64,000 nucleotides of DNA from Patescibacteria group bacterium (lineage in GTDB: Bacteria > Patescibacteria > Paceibacteria > UBA6257 > 2-01-FULL-56-20): assembly GCA_024654525.1 (NCBI GenBank), contig JANLHI010000032.1, positions 1 to 64,000 of the forward strand. Direction: 5' to 3'. A program made the translations under genes and the position numbers. Of the stretch, positions 42,561 to 52,273 are shown one piece after another; the stretch's first letter is position 1; each line of letters opens with the position of its first letter. A model generated the notes under the pieces. It made no database searches and was not told the origin of the DNA. It saw only the letters and a program-made list of their open reading frames with translations.

Positions 42561-43997
42561 ATGATGAACGCAACCATAATACCAGAACAAAAAATCTTTG
42601 AGCGTTGGGATTTACTTGCCCCGGCGCTCCGCGATGCGTTGGTGTCCGAAGAAAATTCCGATATTGTCTGGAAAACATGCACCGATGAGCATCTTTCTGA
42701 AGAGAAAATACACGAAGTCGCCCGTATTGTCTCGTGGGTGATGTTGGGATTTCTCCACCCAGAGGACATTGCACGAGAAGTGCAATTCTCGACGGGGATT
42801 CATCCGGAAGTAGCGCGAGCGATTGCATCTCCGCTCATCAAAAAAATATTCGAGCCCATGCGGGATGATCTTGAAAATATTTATGCTCCCACACCCTTAA
42901 AAGAAGGTGTTTCCGCCTCAAGCGTAATCACCGATACCGAAAGCACTCCTTTCCCGATTATTATTGATAATGCAGAAAAAACAGAAACGGTTGATAAAAC
43001 ACTTGCCAACCTCGGTAAGGGAATATCAGATGAGCCATTCTTCAAAGAACCTCCCGCTCGAATGGAAAGCGCTTCCTCTGCACCGCTTCCGGAAAATCCC
43101 TTCTTCGACAATACCACCGTCGGTGAAAAACCCGTTCCTTTCCCTCCTGCATCTTCTGATGTTCCCCCTGCCTTTCATGAAGAAACATCCTCGGAGACGA
43201 TGCCATTCATGATTCACGAAGAACCTTCCGCTTCTTCAATTCCTCACATCGGAGATTTTTCCTTGAATATCAAACCTGAAGAATTTGGGCCTTCACGCGA
43301 AGAATTTCAAAATATTCCAAAAGCAGACATAGAAATAGGAGGAGGAGACAACCCCGCAGTTCACCCGCAAGAAGGATTTTATTCCCCCGACGACAACCAG
43401 CCGGAGAGAATTGTGCATTACAGTGATTTTCACACACCGATTCCCGCAGAAACCGAAAAAAATACCATTATTACACCTTTTTCATCCCTTACCAAACCCA
43501 CTCCGTCATTTAAAGAAAAAAATCCAGAAGATGCTTTTCAACCGCCACCTTCTCCATCCTCAGAAACAATAATGAATATCGGAAATTTTGGAGGAGATAT
43601 TTCATCCGCTCACACGTCGATTTCTCCCGAGCCTGCGCCGCCTGTTCCCACCCCTAAAAAGAAAGGGGTATTCGGTTCTTTTTTCGGATTGCCAAAAAGT
43701 AAAAAAAATATCGTAGTAACAGACACTGCACCAATCCCCGATATTCCTCCGTCACCTCTTTCTTTCAAAAAAATCTCTCCCGACATTCCTCCAAAACCAA
43801 AAAAAGTACTTGTTTTTGATTCTGCATCTTTTATGCAAAATGCTCCGAGAAAAGAAAATTTCTCCAGCGTCCAACCAGCCCCACCACCTGTTCCGAAAAT
43901 CATCCCATCTCCCGCACCTCAAGATAAAACTTTAAGTTCTTCCGTGTTGGATATATCCTCTCTCTCCGGAGATCTCAATAAAGAATCAACTTCTTAA
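42561..43997 (+). CDS. Proline-rich cytoplasmic protein of secretion cluster
   Basis: The 478-residue protein has a helical N-terminal domain (about 10-100, WDLLAPALRDALVSEENS through VARAIASPLIKKIF) followed by a low-complexity region rich in Pro, Ser, Glu and Phe, with repeated short PP motifs. I recognise no family, but a protein with this layout follows the VirB6-like gene in several CPR genomes, from memory. It has no membrane helix. The gene abuts the previous one (2 bp gap). Confidence 0.6.
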   Translation: MMNATIIPEQKIFERWDLLAPALRDALVSEENSDIVWKTCTDEHLSEEKIHEVARIVSWVMLGFLHPEDIAREVQFSTGIHPEVARAIASPLIKKIFEPMRDDLENIYAPTPLKEGVSASSVITDTESTPFPIIIDNAEKTETVDKTLANLGKGISDEPFFKEPPARMESASSAPLPENPFFDNTTVGEKPVPFPPASSDVPPAFHEETSSETMPFMIHEEPSASSIPHIGDFSLNIKPEEFGPSREEFQNIPKADIEIGGGDNPAVHPQEGFYSPDDNQPERIVHYSDFHTPIPAETEKNTIITPFSSLTKPTPSFKEKNPEDAFQPPPSPSSETIMNIGNFGGDISSAHTSISPEPAPPVPTPKKKGVFGSFFGLPKSKKNIVVTDTAPIPDIPPSPLSFKKISPDIPPKPKKVLVFDSASFMQNAPRKENFSSVQPAPPPVPKIIPSPAPQDKTLSSSVLDISSLSGDLNKESTS

Positions 43998-44021
43998 TAC
44001 TAATATTTTCATCTTTATTTC

Positions 44022-44522
44022 ATGCAATTCCAAGTCCCTCAATTTATTGAAACGGAAGACAAGATTGTCGGTCCTTTTACGTTGAAACAATTTATTGTGG
44101 TCGGCGTGTCTGTAGGAATATCTCTCGTACTCTACTTCATCGTCGTTCCTTGGCTGTGGATTATTCTTTCTATTCCAATAGTGGGCGCAGGAGCTTCGCT
44201 TGCATTTATACGTGTTGGGGGAAGATCTCTCCCTGTAGTAGCCCAAGCCGCGATCCGCTATTTCTGGAAACCTCAAACGTATGTATGGCAACCACAACAG
44301 CCTCACGCTCCTACAACTCCCTCTCCCCAAGAACACCCTTCTCATGAATCATCACTTGAAGAAATTCTTTCTGGACTCGCATTGCGTACCACATGGCAAA
44401 AGCTTCAAACCGGAAAAAAGATATCGCCCGGTACATTGCTTGGACATACGCAAGACCGATACACAATATTTCGCAAACGCACCGGAGAACGCAACGCAGC
44501 AAGAAGGATAGACTACCGATAG
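44022..44522 (+). CDS. PrgI family membrane protein
   Basis: The 166-residue protein matches PrgI: QFQVPQFIETEDKIVGPFTLKQF at the start, two adjacent membrane helices (about 25-45 and 48-64) and a later IRYFWKPQTYVW. PrgI proteins accompany VirB4 in Gram-positive-type secretion systems and are likely part of the inner-membrane channel. The C-terminal third is a linker rich in Pro and charged residues. It is immediately before the VirB4 pair. Confidence 0.88.
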   Translation: MQFQVPQFIETEDKIVGPFTLKQFIVVGVSVGISLVLYFIVVPWLWIILSIPIVGAGASLAFIRVGGRSLPVVAQAAIRYFWKPQTYVWQPQQPHAPTTPSPQEHPSHESSLEEILSGLALRTTWQKLQTGKKISPGTLLGHTQDRYTIFRKRTGERNAARRIDYR

Positions 44523-44618
44523 TCTTTTTACCACAATGCCCCGAGGTAGCAGTTTCGTAATAAGGTACAATTAATATGCATGGATTCGAGATAAGAACTC
44601 CGTACATTCTCTATTTTT

Positions 44619-45308
44619 ATGCCTAAAGAATTTGCAAACGCACAAACTCTTGTCGCAGTAAAAGATATACGCGACAACGTCCTTATCTTGAACGATGGCG
44701 GACTTCGCCAAATTCTCATGGTAAACGGTATTAATTTTGCGCTCCGATCCGAAGTAGAGCAAAACACTATTACCGCCGGATATCAAAATTTCCTCAATAC
44801 TCTCGACTTTCCTCTTCAAATCCTTATTCATTCGCGCAAAATTAATATTGACGAATATCTTATAAAGCTTGCCTCCCGCGAACAAGCAGAGCTTTCTCCT
44901 TTACTTCGCAGTCAAAATTCCGAGTACAGAGAATTCATCAGGGGGTTTGTGGAAAAAAATGCGATTATGGAAAAAAGTTTTTTTGTGGTGATTCCATGGT
45001 TTCCTTCTGCTATACCCACCAAGCAGACTATTATGCGCTTTATTCCGTTTTTAAAACACAGCAAGGAGGAAAACGACGCAGCTGCAACCGACAAAGAGGA
45101 TTCTTTTGAGGAATCGCTGGAACAGCTCAAAGATCGCGTCGAGCAAATATCAGAAGGACTTTCTTCAATCGGGCTTGATTCGGTAATACTCGATAATAAG
45201 GCGCTCGCTGAACTTCTCTATAATTTCTACAATCCTGAATCCATTGAAAAAGAGAATATCAATCTTCCTGATACTCAAGATGAAATGTCGCATAAAAATA
45301 CACCATAG
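44619..45308 (+). CDS. VirB4 N-terminal domain protein (TraC-like)
   Basis: The 229-residue protein corresponds to the N-terminal, non-ATPase part of VirB4/TraC proteins (NGINFALRSEVEQNTITAGYQNFLNTLDF, QILIHSRKINIDEYL), ending with an acidic helix. No P-loop is present. The next gene carries the ATPase half and starts 2 bp later, so the pair replaces a single VirB4. A possible -10 box TACATT lies 10 nt before the ATG. Confidence 0.8.
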   Translation: MPKEFANAQTLVAVKDIRDNVLILNDGGLRQILMVNGINFALRSEVEQNTITAGYQNFLNTLDFPLQILIHSRKINIDEYLIKLASREQAELSPLLRSQNSEYREFIRGFVEKNAIMEKSFFVVIPWFPSAIPTKQTIMRFIPFLKHSKEENDAAATDKEDSFEESLEQLKDRVEQISEGLSSIGLDSVILDNKALAELLYNFYNPESIEKENINLPDTQDEMSHKNTP

Positions 45309-45310
45309 CC

Positions 45311-47047
45311 ATGGAAGAATCCTCTAAACAAGAGAGTCCTTTAGGAAACATTGCTAAAGTGATTGCACCCGCAGGTGTTGAAGTAACGCCGAATCACGTA
45401 AAGATCGGGTCTAAGCTCGTTAAGACGTTTTTTATTCTTTCTTATCCACGCTATCTCGCTACGGGGTGGTTTGAACCACTGGTAAATCTCCCTAATCTTC
45501 TTGATATTTCCATCTTTGTAACACCGATGGATACCGGAAACGCACTGCGCAACCTCAGAAGAAAAGCCGCACAGCTTGAATCTCAGATTGCCGATACGGA
45601 AGAGAAAGGCTTAGTGCGCGATCCTCTTCTCGAAACCGCGCTTCGCGATGTGGAATCGTTACGCGACACTCTCCAACAATCAGAGGAACGCCTTTTCGAT
45701 ACTGCGGTATATATCGCCGTATACGCCGACACAGAAGACGAACTTGCTCGCCTTGAGGGTCAAGTAACCTCGCTTATGGAATCGAAGCTTATCTATATCA
45801 AACCAGCGCTCTTCGAACAACTTGAAGGACTCATGTCTATATTTCCCTTTAACAGCGATAAATTGTCCATCACCACATCCATGAATTCCGGCCCTATTTC
45901 TTCATTCTTTCCATTCGTATCAGAGGACCTTACTTCGAACGATGGAATTATGTATGGCATCAACCGCCACAATAACAGTCTAGTTATATTCGACCGGTTT
46001 TCTCTAGAGAATGCAAACCAAGTCATTTTCGCCAAATCAGGATCGGGAAAATCCTATGCCACAAAACTCGAAATTGTTCGATCTCTTATGATTGGAACCG
46101 ATGTTATTGTTATCGATCCCGAAAATGAGTACGAGCGCCTTGCGCATGCGCTTGGAGGAAGCTTCTTTAACATATCCCTTTCTTCGGAAGAACATGTGAA
46201 CCCCTTCGATATTCCCATCATACCCGAGGGAGAATCTCCGTCCGACATTCTTCGCTCTCATATCGTCAACCTTTCCAGTCTTGTAAAACTCATGCTTGGA
46301 AAAATAACTCCGGAAGAAGACTCTCTCCTCGACCGCGCGATTACGGAAACATATGCATCGCGGGAAATTGTAGTGGGAGAGGATTTTTCGGGAAAAGAGC
46401 CTCCTCTTCTTGAAGATTTAGAAACCATCCTCCGTAATCTTGAAGGAGGAAGGGCGATGGCCGAACGTCTGTATAAATATACGAAAGGGTCTTTTGCCGG
46501 TTTTGTGAATCAGCACACCAACATTGATATCAATAATCGTCTTATCGTTTTTTCCATTCGAGACCTTGAAGAAGAGCTTCGTCCAATTGCTATGTTCGTC
46601 GTATTAAATTTTATCTGGAACCTTATCCGTGCAAAGTTAAAACGCAGAATTCTTATGATTGATGAAGCGTGGATTATGATGAAAAATGACGACTCCGCTA
46701 CATTTCTTTTCGGTCTTGTAAAACGAGCTCGGAAATATTATTTGGGCGTTTCCACTATCACGCAAGACGTGGAGGATTTTCTTCGCTCTCCGTATGGAAG
46801 ACCCATCATTACCAACTCATCAGTACAACTCTTGTTAAAACAGGCGCCTGCGACAATCGACATCGTTGCAAAAGCATTTGATCTCACCGAGGCGGAGAAG
46901 GGGATGCTTTTGGGTGCCGAAGTCGGTACCGGACTCTTTTTTGCAGGTAAAAAACATGTAGCGTTACAAATTATTGCGTCTTACTTCGAAGATCAGATGA
47001 TTACTACAAATCCGGAACAGCTTCTTGAGGAAGATAAGGCGGAATAG
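45311..47047 (+). CDS. virB4: VirB4-like secretion ATPase
   Basis: The 578-residue protein is the ATPase of the type IV-like secretion cluster. It has Walker A SGSGKS (about 242-247), Walker B ILMIDEAW (about 446-453) and a later ITQDVEDF and NSSVQLLLKQ. The first 150 residues (DISIFVTPMDTGNALRNLRRK) continue the VirB4 N-terminal fold. The system lacks visible VirD4, relaxase, VirB8, VirB10 or VirB11 here, so its purpose (DNA uptake, protein export or pilus) is open. Confidence 0.93.
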   Translation: MEESSKQESPLGNIAKVIAPAGVEVTPNHVKIGSKLVKTFFILSYPRYLATGWFEPLVNLPNLLDISIFVTPMDTGNALRNLRRKAAQLESQIADTEEKGLVRDPLLETALRDVESLRDTLQQSEERLFDTAVYIAVYADTEDELARLEGQVTSLMESKLIYIKPALFEQLEGLMSIFPFNSDKLSITTSMNSGPISSFFPFVSEDLTSNDGIMYGINRHNNSLVIFDRFSLENANQVIFAKSGSGKSYATKLEIVRSLMIGTDVIVIDPENEYERLAHALGGSFFNISLSSEEHVNPFDIPIIPEGESPSDILRSHIVNLSSLVKLMLGKITPEEDSLLDRAITETYASREIVVGEDFSGKEPPLLEDLETILRNLEGGRAMAERLYKYTKGSFAGFVNQHTNIDINNRLIVFSIRDLEEELRPIAMFVVLNFIWNLIRAKLKRRILMIDEAWIMMKNDDSATFLFGLVKRARKYYLGVSTITQDVEDFLRSPYGRPIITNSSVQLLLKQAPATIDIVAKAFDLTEAEKGMLLGAEVGTGLFFAGKKHVALQIIASYFEDQMITTNPEQLLEEDKAE

Positions 47048-47052
47048 TGATT

Positions 47053-47772
47053 ATGGAAGAACAAGGAGGAGAAAAAAAAGTAAGTCTCGTTGAGACGATA
47101 TATTTACTCATTATTGTTGGCATTAACTCTGTAGTAAAAATAGTTGCCGACCTTTCTTTCGGAATTCCTATAATAGGACAAATTTTTTTTATATTTGCGG
47201 AGTTTTTCACCGTTATAATCTGGGCATTAATTCTTTTTTTCTTTGTAATGAAGCTGGGATCGTTTGGCGCGGTGGGAATTGCACAAGTCATCGGCGGTAT
47301 TCTTGATATGCTTGGAATTCCAATAGGACTCCTCATTTCCACTACTCTCGGTATCTACCTTGCAAACCACCCGAAAGTCACTGCAGTGGCGCAACTCGCA
47401 ACAGCAAAAGGAGCAGTGTCTGCGGAAGGAAGGGTTGCTAAAGAAGCTACGGCAGAGGGTACTGCAGGGGAAAAGACAGCGAAAGGTACTACGGCTCGCA
47501 TCTCACAATCGGGTACTGCAGAAATACAAACTCCAGAAGCGGGTACTGTACCTAATACGCCCCTTGGAGAGGAAAATGTAATTCCTCAAAAGCCCTCAAT
47601 TTCAGAAGAATCATTTGGGATTGAACCAGAACCATTAGAGAAGGTGCGAAGACTTATGGAAAACCCTCTATCCCCAGAAGAAAACAGAGATGAGGAATCA
47701 CAACCCTCATCACCTCCTCCTCGCATGGTTGAAGATATACACAAAAGAGAGCTCCCGGGCGATGGGGTATAA
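47053..47772 (+). CDS. Membrane protein of secretion cluster
   Basis: The 239-residue protein has about three membrane helices (residues 15-110) and then a soluble C-terminal half rich in Ala, Thr, Glu and Pro (AKGAVSAEGRVAKEATAEGTAGE). A GTG two codons earlier overlaps the virB4 stop. I recognise no family. The repetitive tail suggests a flexible or cytoplasmic linker. Confidence 0.65.
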   Translation: MEEQGGEKKVSLVETIYLLIIVGINSVVKIVADLSFGIPIIGQIFFIFAEFFTVIIWALILFFFVMKLGSFGAVGIAQVIGGILDMLGIPIGLLISTTLGIYLANHPKVTAVAQLATAKGAVSAEGRVAKEATAEGTAGEKTAKGTTARISQSGTAEIQTPEAGTVPNTPLGEENVIPQKPSISEESFGIEPEPLEKVRRLMENPLSPEENRDEESQPSSPPPRMVEDIHKRELPGDGV

Positions 47773-47785
47773 TAAAAACAAGTAG

Positions 47786-48502
47786 ATGATGTTCTATATT
47801 TTTCTTAAAAAATCGAGGTGCTTCTTGTATATACGCGTTCTTATGTTTGCACTGTTTACGGTGATATTTGGTTTTATACCTTACCACGCAATCGGACAAA
47901 CCGAACCTGAAGTGATTATAAATTGGAAAGCACAAAGTTATACTCCTTCTTCATACTTTGGAAAATCATTACCCATATCAAAAACAAGTATTGTCGCGTC
48001 CCTTGAGATTCTCCAAGGAGGAAAGTTTGTAGATATTTCGAAAGAAACGATATATTGGTATGTCGACAACCGCTTAATATTCAGCGGGAAAGGACCGCAA
48101 CGCGTGTCATTCCGTGCACCGGAACAACTGCAGGGGTCGCTCTCTTTACGCGTAGAGCTACCGTCTTATAACGGGACATCACTCATAAAAGCCGTTACTA
48201 TTCCTATTGTACGTCCGGAAGTGATAATTATAGCACCCTCTCAAGAGGGGAAGATATCCCTTCCCTCCACGACATTTACAAGCGCACCTTATTTTTTCAA
48301 CATCACGAATCCCGCAGAACTCTCTTTCCAGTGGAGCATAAACGATGAACCCGCCATACCTACAGGGAACCCCACTATGCTTACCGCAACCATCGGCGGT
48401 GCAGGAGCCGTAGGATCATCTCTTCGCATCGGCCTCTCCGTAATAAATCCGGCATATGACTTTGAAACAGCGCAATCCACCATAACCATGACTATTCGAT
48501 GA
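47786..48502 (+). CDS. Exported beta-rich protein of secretion cluster
   Basis: The 238-residue protein has a signal peptide (about 15-37, ending HAIGQ) and a mature part with two Ig-like or beta-sandwich stretches (IYWYVDNRLIF and FQWSINDEPAIP). Its stop overlaps the start of the pilin-like gene (ATGA), indicating coupled translation. A later start at residue 19 is possible. Function unknown. Confidence 0.65.
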   Translation: MMFYIFLKKSRCFLYIRVLMFALFTVIFGFIPYHAIGQTEPEVIINWKAQSYTPSSYFGKSLPISKTSIVASLEILQGGKFVDISKETIYWYVDNRLIFSGKGPQRVSFRAPEQLQGSLSLRVELPSYNGTSLIKAVTIPIVRPEVIIIAPSQEGKISLPSTTFTSAPYFFNITNPAELSFQWSINDEPAIPTGNPTMLTATIGGAGAVGSSLRIGLSVINPAYDFETAQSTITMTIR

Positions 48503-49566
48503 AGAAAAGCCATATATTATTTTCTTTTATATTATTACTGTCACTTGCTTTCTTTTCGCACGCCTCAACCATAAACACCACCATTCCCGGTACAAATCCC
48601 ACTGCAAGCAACCCTGCGGGGTTTGTTGCAAATTTTTATCAATTTTCCCTAATGCTCGGGGGATTGCTTGCCTTCGGTGCCATTGTCTACGGCGCAATCA
48701 CTTACACCATATCCGCGGGTAATCCGGAGATGCAACGCGACGGAAAAGACAGAATTACACAAGCTCTTATTGGTCTTGCTCTTCTTATGGGCGCGGTACT
48801 TATCATCAATTTTATTAATCCCGATATTATCACCCACCCTAACCGGACAACATTCATTCTTAAGGACATCAACACGCAAGGACTTAAAGACAATACTTCT
48901 GAAAACCCCTTGCAGTACGATCCCTCTTCGGCAGTGAACTACAACGAGCTGCATGAACAAATGGTAGCGGCACGAGAAGAATATCAAAAACTTGAAGACC
49001 AAGTTATAACCCTTCGTCAGGAAGCGGCATATTTAGAAGAAGATGCGCTGTACGACCCGGCGGCAAAGGCGCAAGTAGATGAATTTAATAGACAAGCAGA
49101 TGTCCTTGAACAACAACTCACCGGAAAAAAGGCAGAAACAAATTCGACGATATATAAACTGCGAGCAGACACCGCGGCGCTTTCCAATGATGCTGAGCAA
49201 ATAAAATTTTTAAAGGAGGCGAATGATCAGCAACTTGATTCTGCAATAGCCAAGGCAAAAGCCGGAGATGATGTGCAAACCGCCAATGCGCTAGTAATTC
49301 GACAATACACAGATGGCCTTAATCTTACACAAAAAGCTGCACTTGCGGCAATCGCCCAGACCAATAAAACACATAGTGCGCGTGATCTTGGCGATGTATA
49401 TAGCGCCATCACTAGTCTTGAAACGGGAAGCGGGAAAATAAAATTGGAAGCGCTCAAAAAAGCTCATCCTGATAAAGCGGAAGAAATACAAAAAACAGCG
49501 GATGACACTATTAAGGCAATCCGAGCCGCATATGACGGAATTGACGTAGAGGGACTTCTTCCATAG
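48499..49566 (+). CDS. VirB2-like pilin fused to coiled coil
   Basis: The 355-residue protein has a signal peptide (about 1-22), then two membrane helices (about 45-65 and 82-104) in the pattern GGLLAFGAIVYGAITY then KDRITQALIGLALLMGA, which is the CPR VirB2/TrbC-like pilin signature. The remaining 240 residues are a charged coiled coil (REEYQKLEDQVITLRQEAAYLEE), which ordinary VirB2 pilins do not have. The extra part could be exposed outside the cell or act as a scaffold. Confidence 0.8.
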   Translation: MKKSHILFSFILLLSLAFFSHASTINTTIPGTNPTASNPAGFVANFYQFSLMLGGLLAFGAIVYGAITYTISAGNPEMQRDGKDRITQALIGLALLMGAVLIINFINPDIITHPNRTTFILKDINTQGLKDNTSENPLQYDPSSAVNYNELHEQMVAAREEYQKLEDQVITLRQEAAYLEEDALYDPAAKAQVDEFNRQADVLEQQLTGKKAETNSTIYKLRADTAALSNDAEQIKFLKEANDQQLDSAIAKAKAGDDVQTANALVIRQYTDGLNLTQKAALAAIAQTNKTHSARDLGDVYSAITSLETGSGKIKLEALKKAHPDKAEEIQKTADDTIKAIRAAYDGIDVEGLLP

Positions 49567-49572
49567 CACACC

Positions 49573-50799
49573 ATGAAACGATTTCTTTATCTTATCGCCA
49601 TCCTCGCCGTTATCGGTCTTATTATAGGTGCATTTTTCTTTTTCCAATATCGTAGCGATTCTCCTGTACAAGAAGAATCTTCAGAGGGCACACTTCCCGC
49701 ATCAACCGAACCTATATCAATATATCCTTCGGAACAAAAAAATCCCGATGTTATTCCGGATCCGAATACCCCCATATCTCTTGGCGGAGGGCTGACCATC
49801 GCATACCCTAATCCGGTTTTTGCGTTCGCACTTGCCCCTGACGGCGACGTGATTATCATCGATCCTAAAGGAAAAGTGAGTATCCTTCCCGCGTCAGCAG
49901 GTACTGCGGCTGTTGCCGCAATCACTTTGAGTCCCACTCCCATTACCAATCTTTGGAAAGCTTCATTTTCCGCAGACGCATCGAAAATTCTCGTCCTTTT
50001 CGGAAATCCACACGCACCACAATCGGCAATATTTAATGTCGCTACAAAAACATGGCAACCTTTCCCCATCTCTATTATGGATGGCGCATGGGCACCCACG
50101 GGTCTTTCTGTCGCCTATATCACCGATAAGAATGGGATAAGCTCCCTTTCTACGTTAGATATTTCAAGTCCAAATAATAAATCACAAGAGCTTTTCAAAA
50201 CTCATTTTACGGACATCTCTCTTGCATGGCCTGAATCCAATCGTATTTTTATTTATGAGCGTGCAAGCTCTCTCGTTCCTTCAAATGCGTGGAATTTCGA
50301 CGTAAAGAAAAAAGGTTTATCTTCTTTTGCAATCGCACAACGCGGACTGATAACATCATGGTTTCCTTCATCCGCCAGTGGTCTTGCATTTATCGCGGGC
50401 GATGCAGGAAAAGGGGGAAACCTGTTCCTTATTTCTCCTCAAGGTGACGTCCAGGAACGCTTCTCATTTCTTACACTTCCCAGTAAATGTTCCATTGCCC
50501 CTTCATCTGATACGCGCACTTCATCCACATCCGCGCTTTCAGATTCCTCACTGCTTATCTGCGGAATTCCACGTAACACTTCGGCATTACAAATAACATC
50601 TCTTCCCGATGCATATTACAAAAACTCTCTCTTCACCAACGATGCGATTTATGCAATAGATCTCTCTACGGGTATTACGCGCACACTTTTTGATGACACT
50701 ACAAAAAATTTCGATGCTTCATCACTCTCCTCCTCGCGCACCACTGCATATTTCATCAATCGCTACGACAAAAAACTTTATTCAATTCTTATACAATAG
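49573..50799 (+). CDS. Membrane-anchored beta-propeller-like protein
   Basis: The 408-residue protein has one N-terminal membrane helix (about 4-27), a Pro/Ser-rich linker, and repeating WxPxG/SADASKIL/WAPTGLSVAYI units (about 65-400) that resemble TolB or WD40 propeller blades. It is the last gene of the cluster, 6 bp after the pilin gene, and convergent with khpB. The propeller could bind a partner outside the membrane. Confidence 0.72.
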   Translation: MKRFLYLIAILAVIGLIIGAFFFFQYRSDSPVQEESSEGTLPASTEPISIYPSEQKNPDVIPDPNTPISLGGGLTIAYPNPVFAFALAPDGDVIIIDPKGKVSILPASAGTAAVAAITLSPTPITNLWKASFSADASKILVLFGNPHAPQSAIFNVATKTWQPFPISIMDGAWAPTGLSVAYITDKNGISSLSTLDISSPNNKSQELFKTHFTDISLAWPESNRIFIYERASSLVPSNAWNFDVKKKGLSSFAIAQRGLITSWFPSSASGLAFIAGDAGKGGNLFLISPQGDVQERFSFLTLPSKCSIAPSSDTRTSSTSALSDSSLLICGIPRNTSALQITSLPDAYYKNSLFTNDAIYAIDLSTGITRTLFDDTTKNFDASSLSSSRTTAYFINRYDKKLYSILIQ

Positions 50800-51217
50800 G
50801 CTTTATCACCACGCATCTCTCTTTTCCTTCTCCCACACTTTCAGTTTTTACATCAGGATGCACCGCAAGAGCCGTATGTATAATACGTCTTTCATAAGAA
50901 TTCATTGCGGGTAATGCAACTTCATTTTTTGTTGTATGTACTTTTTTTGCGGCGGCTTTCGCAAGCTCCGCAATCAAATTTTCTCTCTCATGCCTGTAAT
51001 TATTCACATCGAATATCACAGGCGCATCATCGTGCTTTCGAGATATGAGTTGCATCACATGATTAATACTCGACACAAGTGTCGGCAAACATTCTTTTAT
51101 AAATTCAGGATTCTCATATATAAATACGCTTCCTCTTTTATCGTCCCCAACTTCCACGCGAAAATCGCGAAATCCCATCCGTTCCAATAACTGTTGTATG
51201 AAAATTTGATAGTTCAT
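50789..51217 (-). CDS. khpB: KhpB/Jag RNA-binding protein
   Basis: The 142-residue RNA-binding protein has a KH domain and C-terminal R3H motif (NSYERRIIHTAL, about 107-118) after VIFDVNNYRHERE. It lacks the N-terminal Jag domain found in many homologues. Partner KhpA is not in the window. It belongs to the standard rpmH-rnpA-yidC-khpB block, overlaps yidC by 4 nt and overlaps the end of the propeller gene by 11 nt. Confidence 0.93.
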   Translation of the reverse strand: MNYQIFIQQLLERMGFRDFRVEVGDDKRGSVFIYENPEFIKECLPTLVSSINHVMQLISRKHDDAPVIFDVNNYRHERENLIAELAKAAAKKVHTTKNEVALPAMNSYERRIIHTALAVHPDVKTESVGEGKERCVVIKPIV

Positions 51218-51918
51218 GAGTGGGAAAATTCCTTATTCACGATAAGTTGTTGCACTACGGAAAAAAGAGAAGAGGTAAGCCAATATAAGCTAATCGCCGC
51301 AGGGAATCCCCAAAATATGACTAACGTAAGAATTGGGGCTATAAAAACCATATTGCGACTTATTCGTTCGGCGTCAGAGAGCTTCTCTCCATCCTTTCTT
51401 TTTGGTAAAGCTAATTTACCTTGTAAATATTGGGCCGCTGCCGCAAAACACACCATGACGATACTCCGCTCCCCTAAATTAATCAAGCCGAGAAGTGTGG
51501 CGCTAAGTATTGCGGGTGCATGGACAAACGAGTAGATACCTTCAGTAATCGCCTCGGGGGCCGCGATACCGGAGAATACATGATATAGCGCAATAAGCAC
51601 CGGAAGTTGGAGAAAAAGGAGAAGAATACCCGAAAAAGGATTGATTTTGTTTTCACGATACAAACCCATCATCGCTTTCGCTTGTTGCTCTCGATCGCCG
51701 GAATGTTTCTCTTGAATTTTCTTAAGTTCAGGTTGCAAGCGCTGCATCACCGCTTGATGCCGTACGCTTTTATGAAATACCGGAAAAAGAATCAGCCGGA
51801 TAGCTATAGTGAGAAGGATGATGGCAATACCAAGATCACCGAAAGAAACACTGTTATACAGCACAATAAGGGCATTGAGGAGTGGCTGATATAAGAACGT
51901 ATAGTATAAGAAATACAT
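51214..51918 (-). CDS. yidC: Membrane protein insertase YidC
   Basis: The 234-residue protein has the conserved core of five membrane helices, including SFGDLGIAIILLTIAIRLILFPVF with the functional Arg, and GFPAAISLYWLTSS near the end. It inserts and folds membrane proteins with or without SecYEG. It is short, lacking the large extracytoplasmic domain of Gram-negative YidC and having no basic tail. It overlaps khpB by 4 nt. Confidence 0.95.
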   Translation of the reverse strand: MYFLYYTFLYQPLLNALIVLYNSVSFGDLGIAIILLTIAIRLILFPVFHKSVRHQAVMQRLQPELKKIQEKHSGDREQQAKAMMGLYRENKINPFSGILLLFLQLPVLIALYHVFSGIAAPEAITEGIYSFVHAPAILSATLLGLINLGERSIVMVCFAAAAQYLQGKLALPKRKDGEKLSDAERISRNMVFIAPILTLVIFWGFPAAISLYWLTSSLFSVVQQLIVNKEFSHS

Positions 51919-51919
51919 T

Positions 51920-52270
51920 TTAGCGAGATACTTTCTGTTGTTCAGTGATTATATATTGAACAATAGCATGATGCGCTTTTTCAATCTCCCCGCGAAGATT
52001 ATGGTGAGAAAGAGAAACTACTGCGCGAGTAAGAATAAATACTACGTCGTAAGCCTCTTTAAATTTCCACGTACGCACCTCTCCTAGAATTTTCCTTTTT
52101 AACCCATGGCGGCGAACTGACAATGGCTCAACGGAGTTGCTAATTACAACCCCAAACATACTCTCTTTTTGTTTATTAGGGCCACCTTTTACACTAAGGT
52201 AACGACTGATATAAAGAAGCCGTGCGCGCAACGCCCTAGGGACCAGTGCGCGCATCTTCCTTGGAAGCAT
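51920..52270 (-). CDS. rnpA: Ribonuclease P protein component
   Basis: The 116-residue protein is a cofactor for the RNase P ribozyme that trims tRNA 5' ends. FGVVISNSVEPLSVRRHGLKRKILGEVR (about 39-66) is the basic RNR-like core and IIVIL-type strand YDVVFILTRAVV follows. RHGLKR is a variant of the usual RNxxKR motif. It starts 3 bp after rpmH, as is normal for this operon. Confidence 0.9.
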   Translation of the reverse strand: MLPRKMRALVPRALRARLLYISRYLSVKGGPNKQKESMFGVVISNSVEPLSVRRHGLKRKILGEVRTWKFKEAYDVVFILTRAVVSLSHHNLRGEIEKAHHAIVQYIITEQQKVSR

Positions 52271-52273
52271 ATA

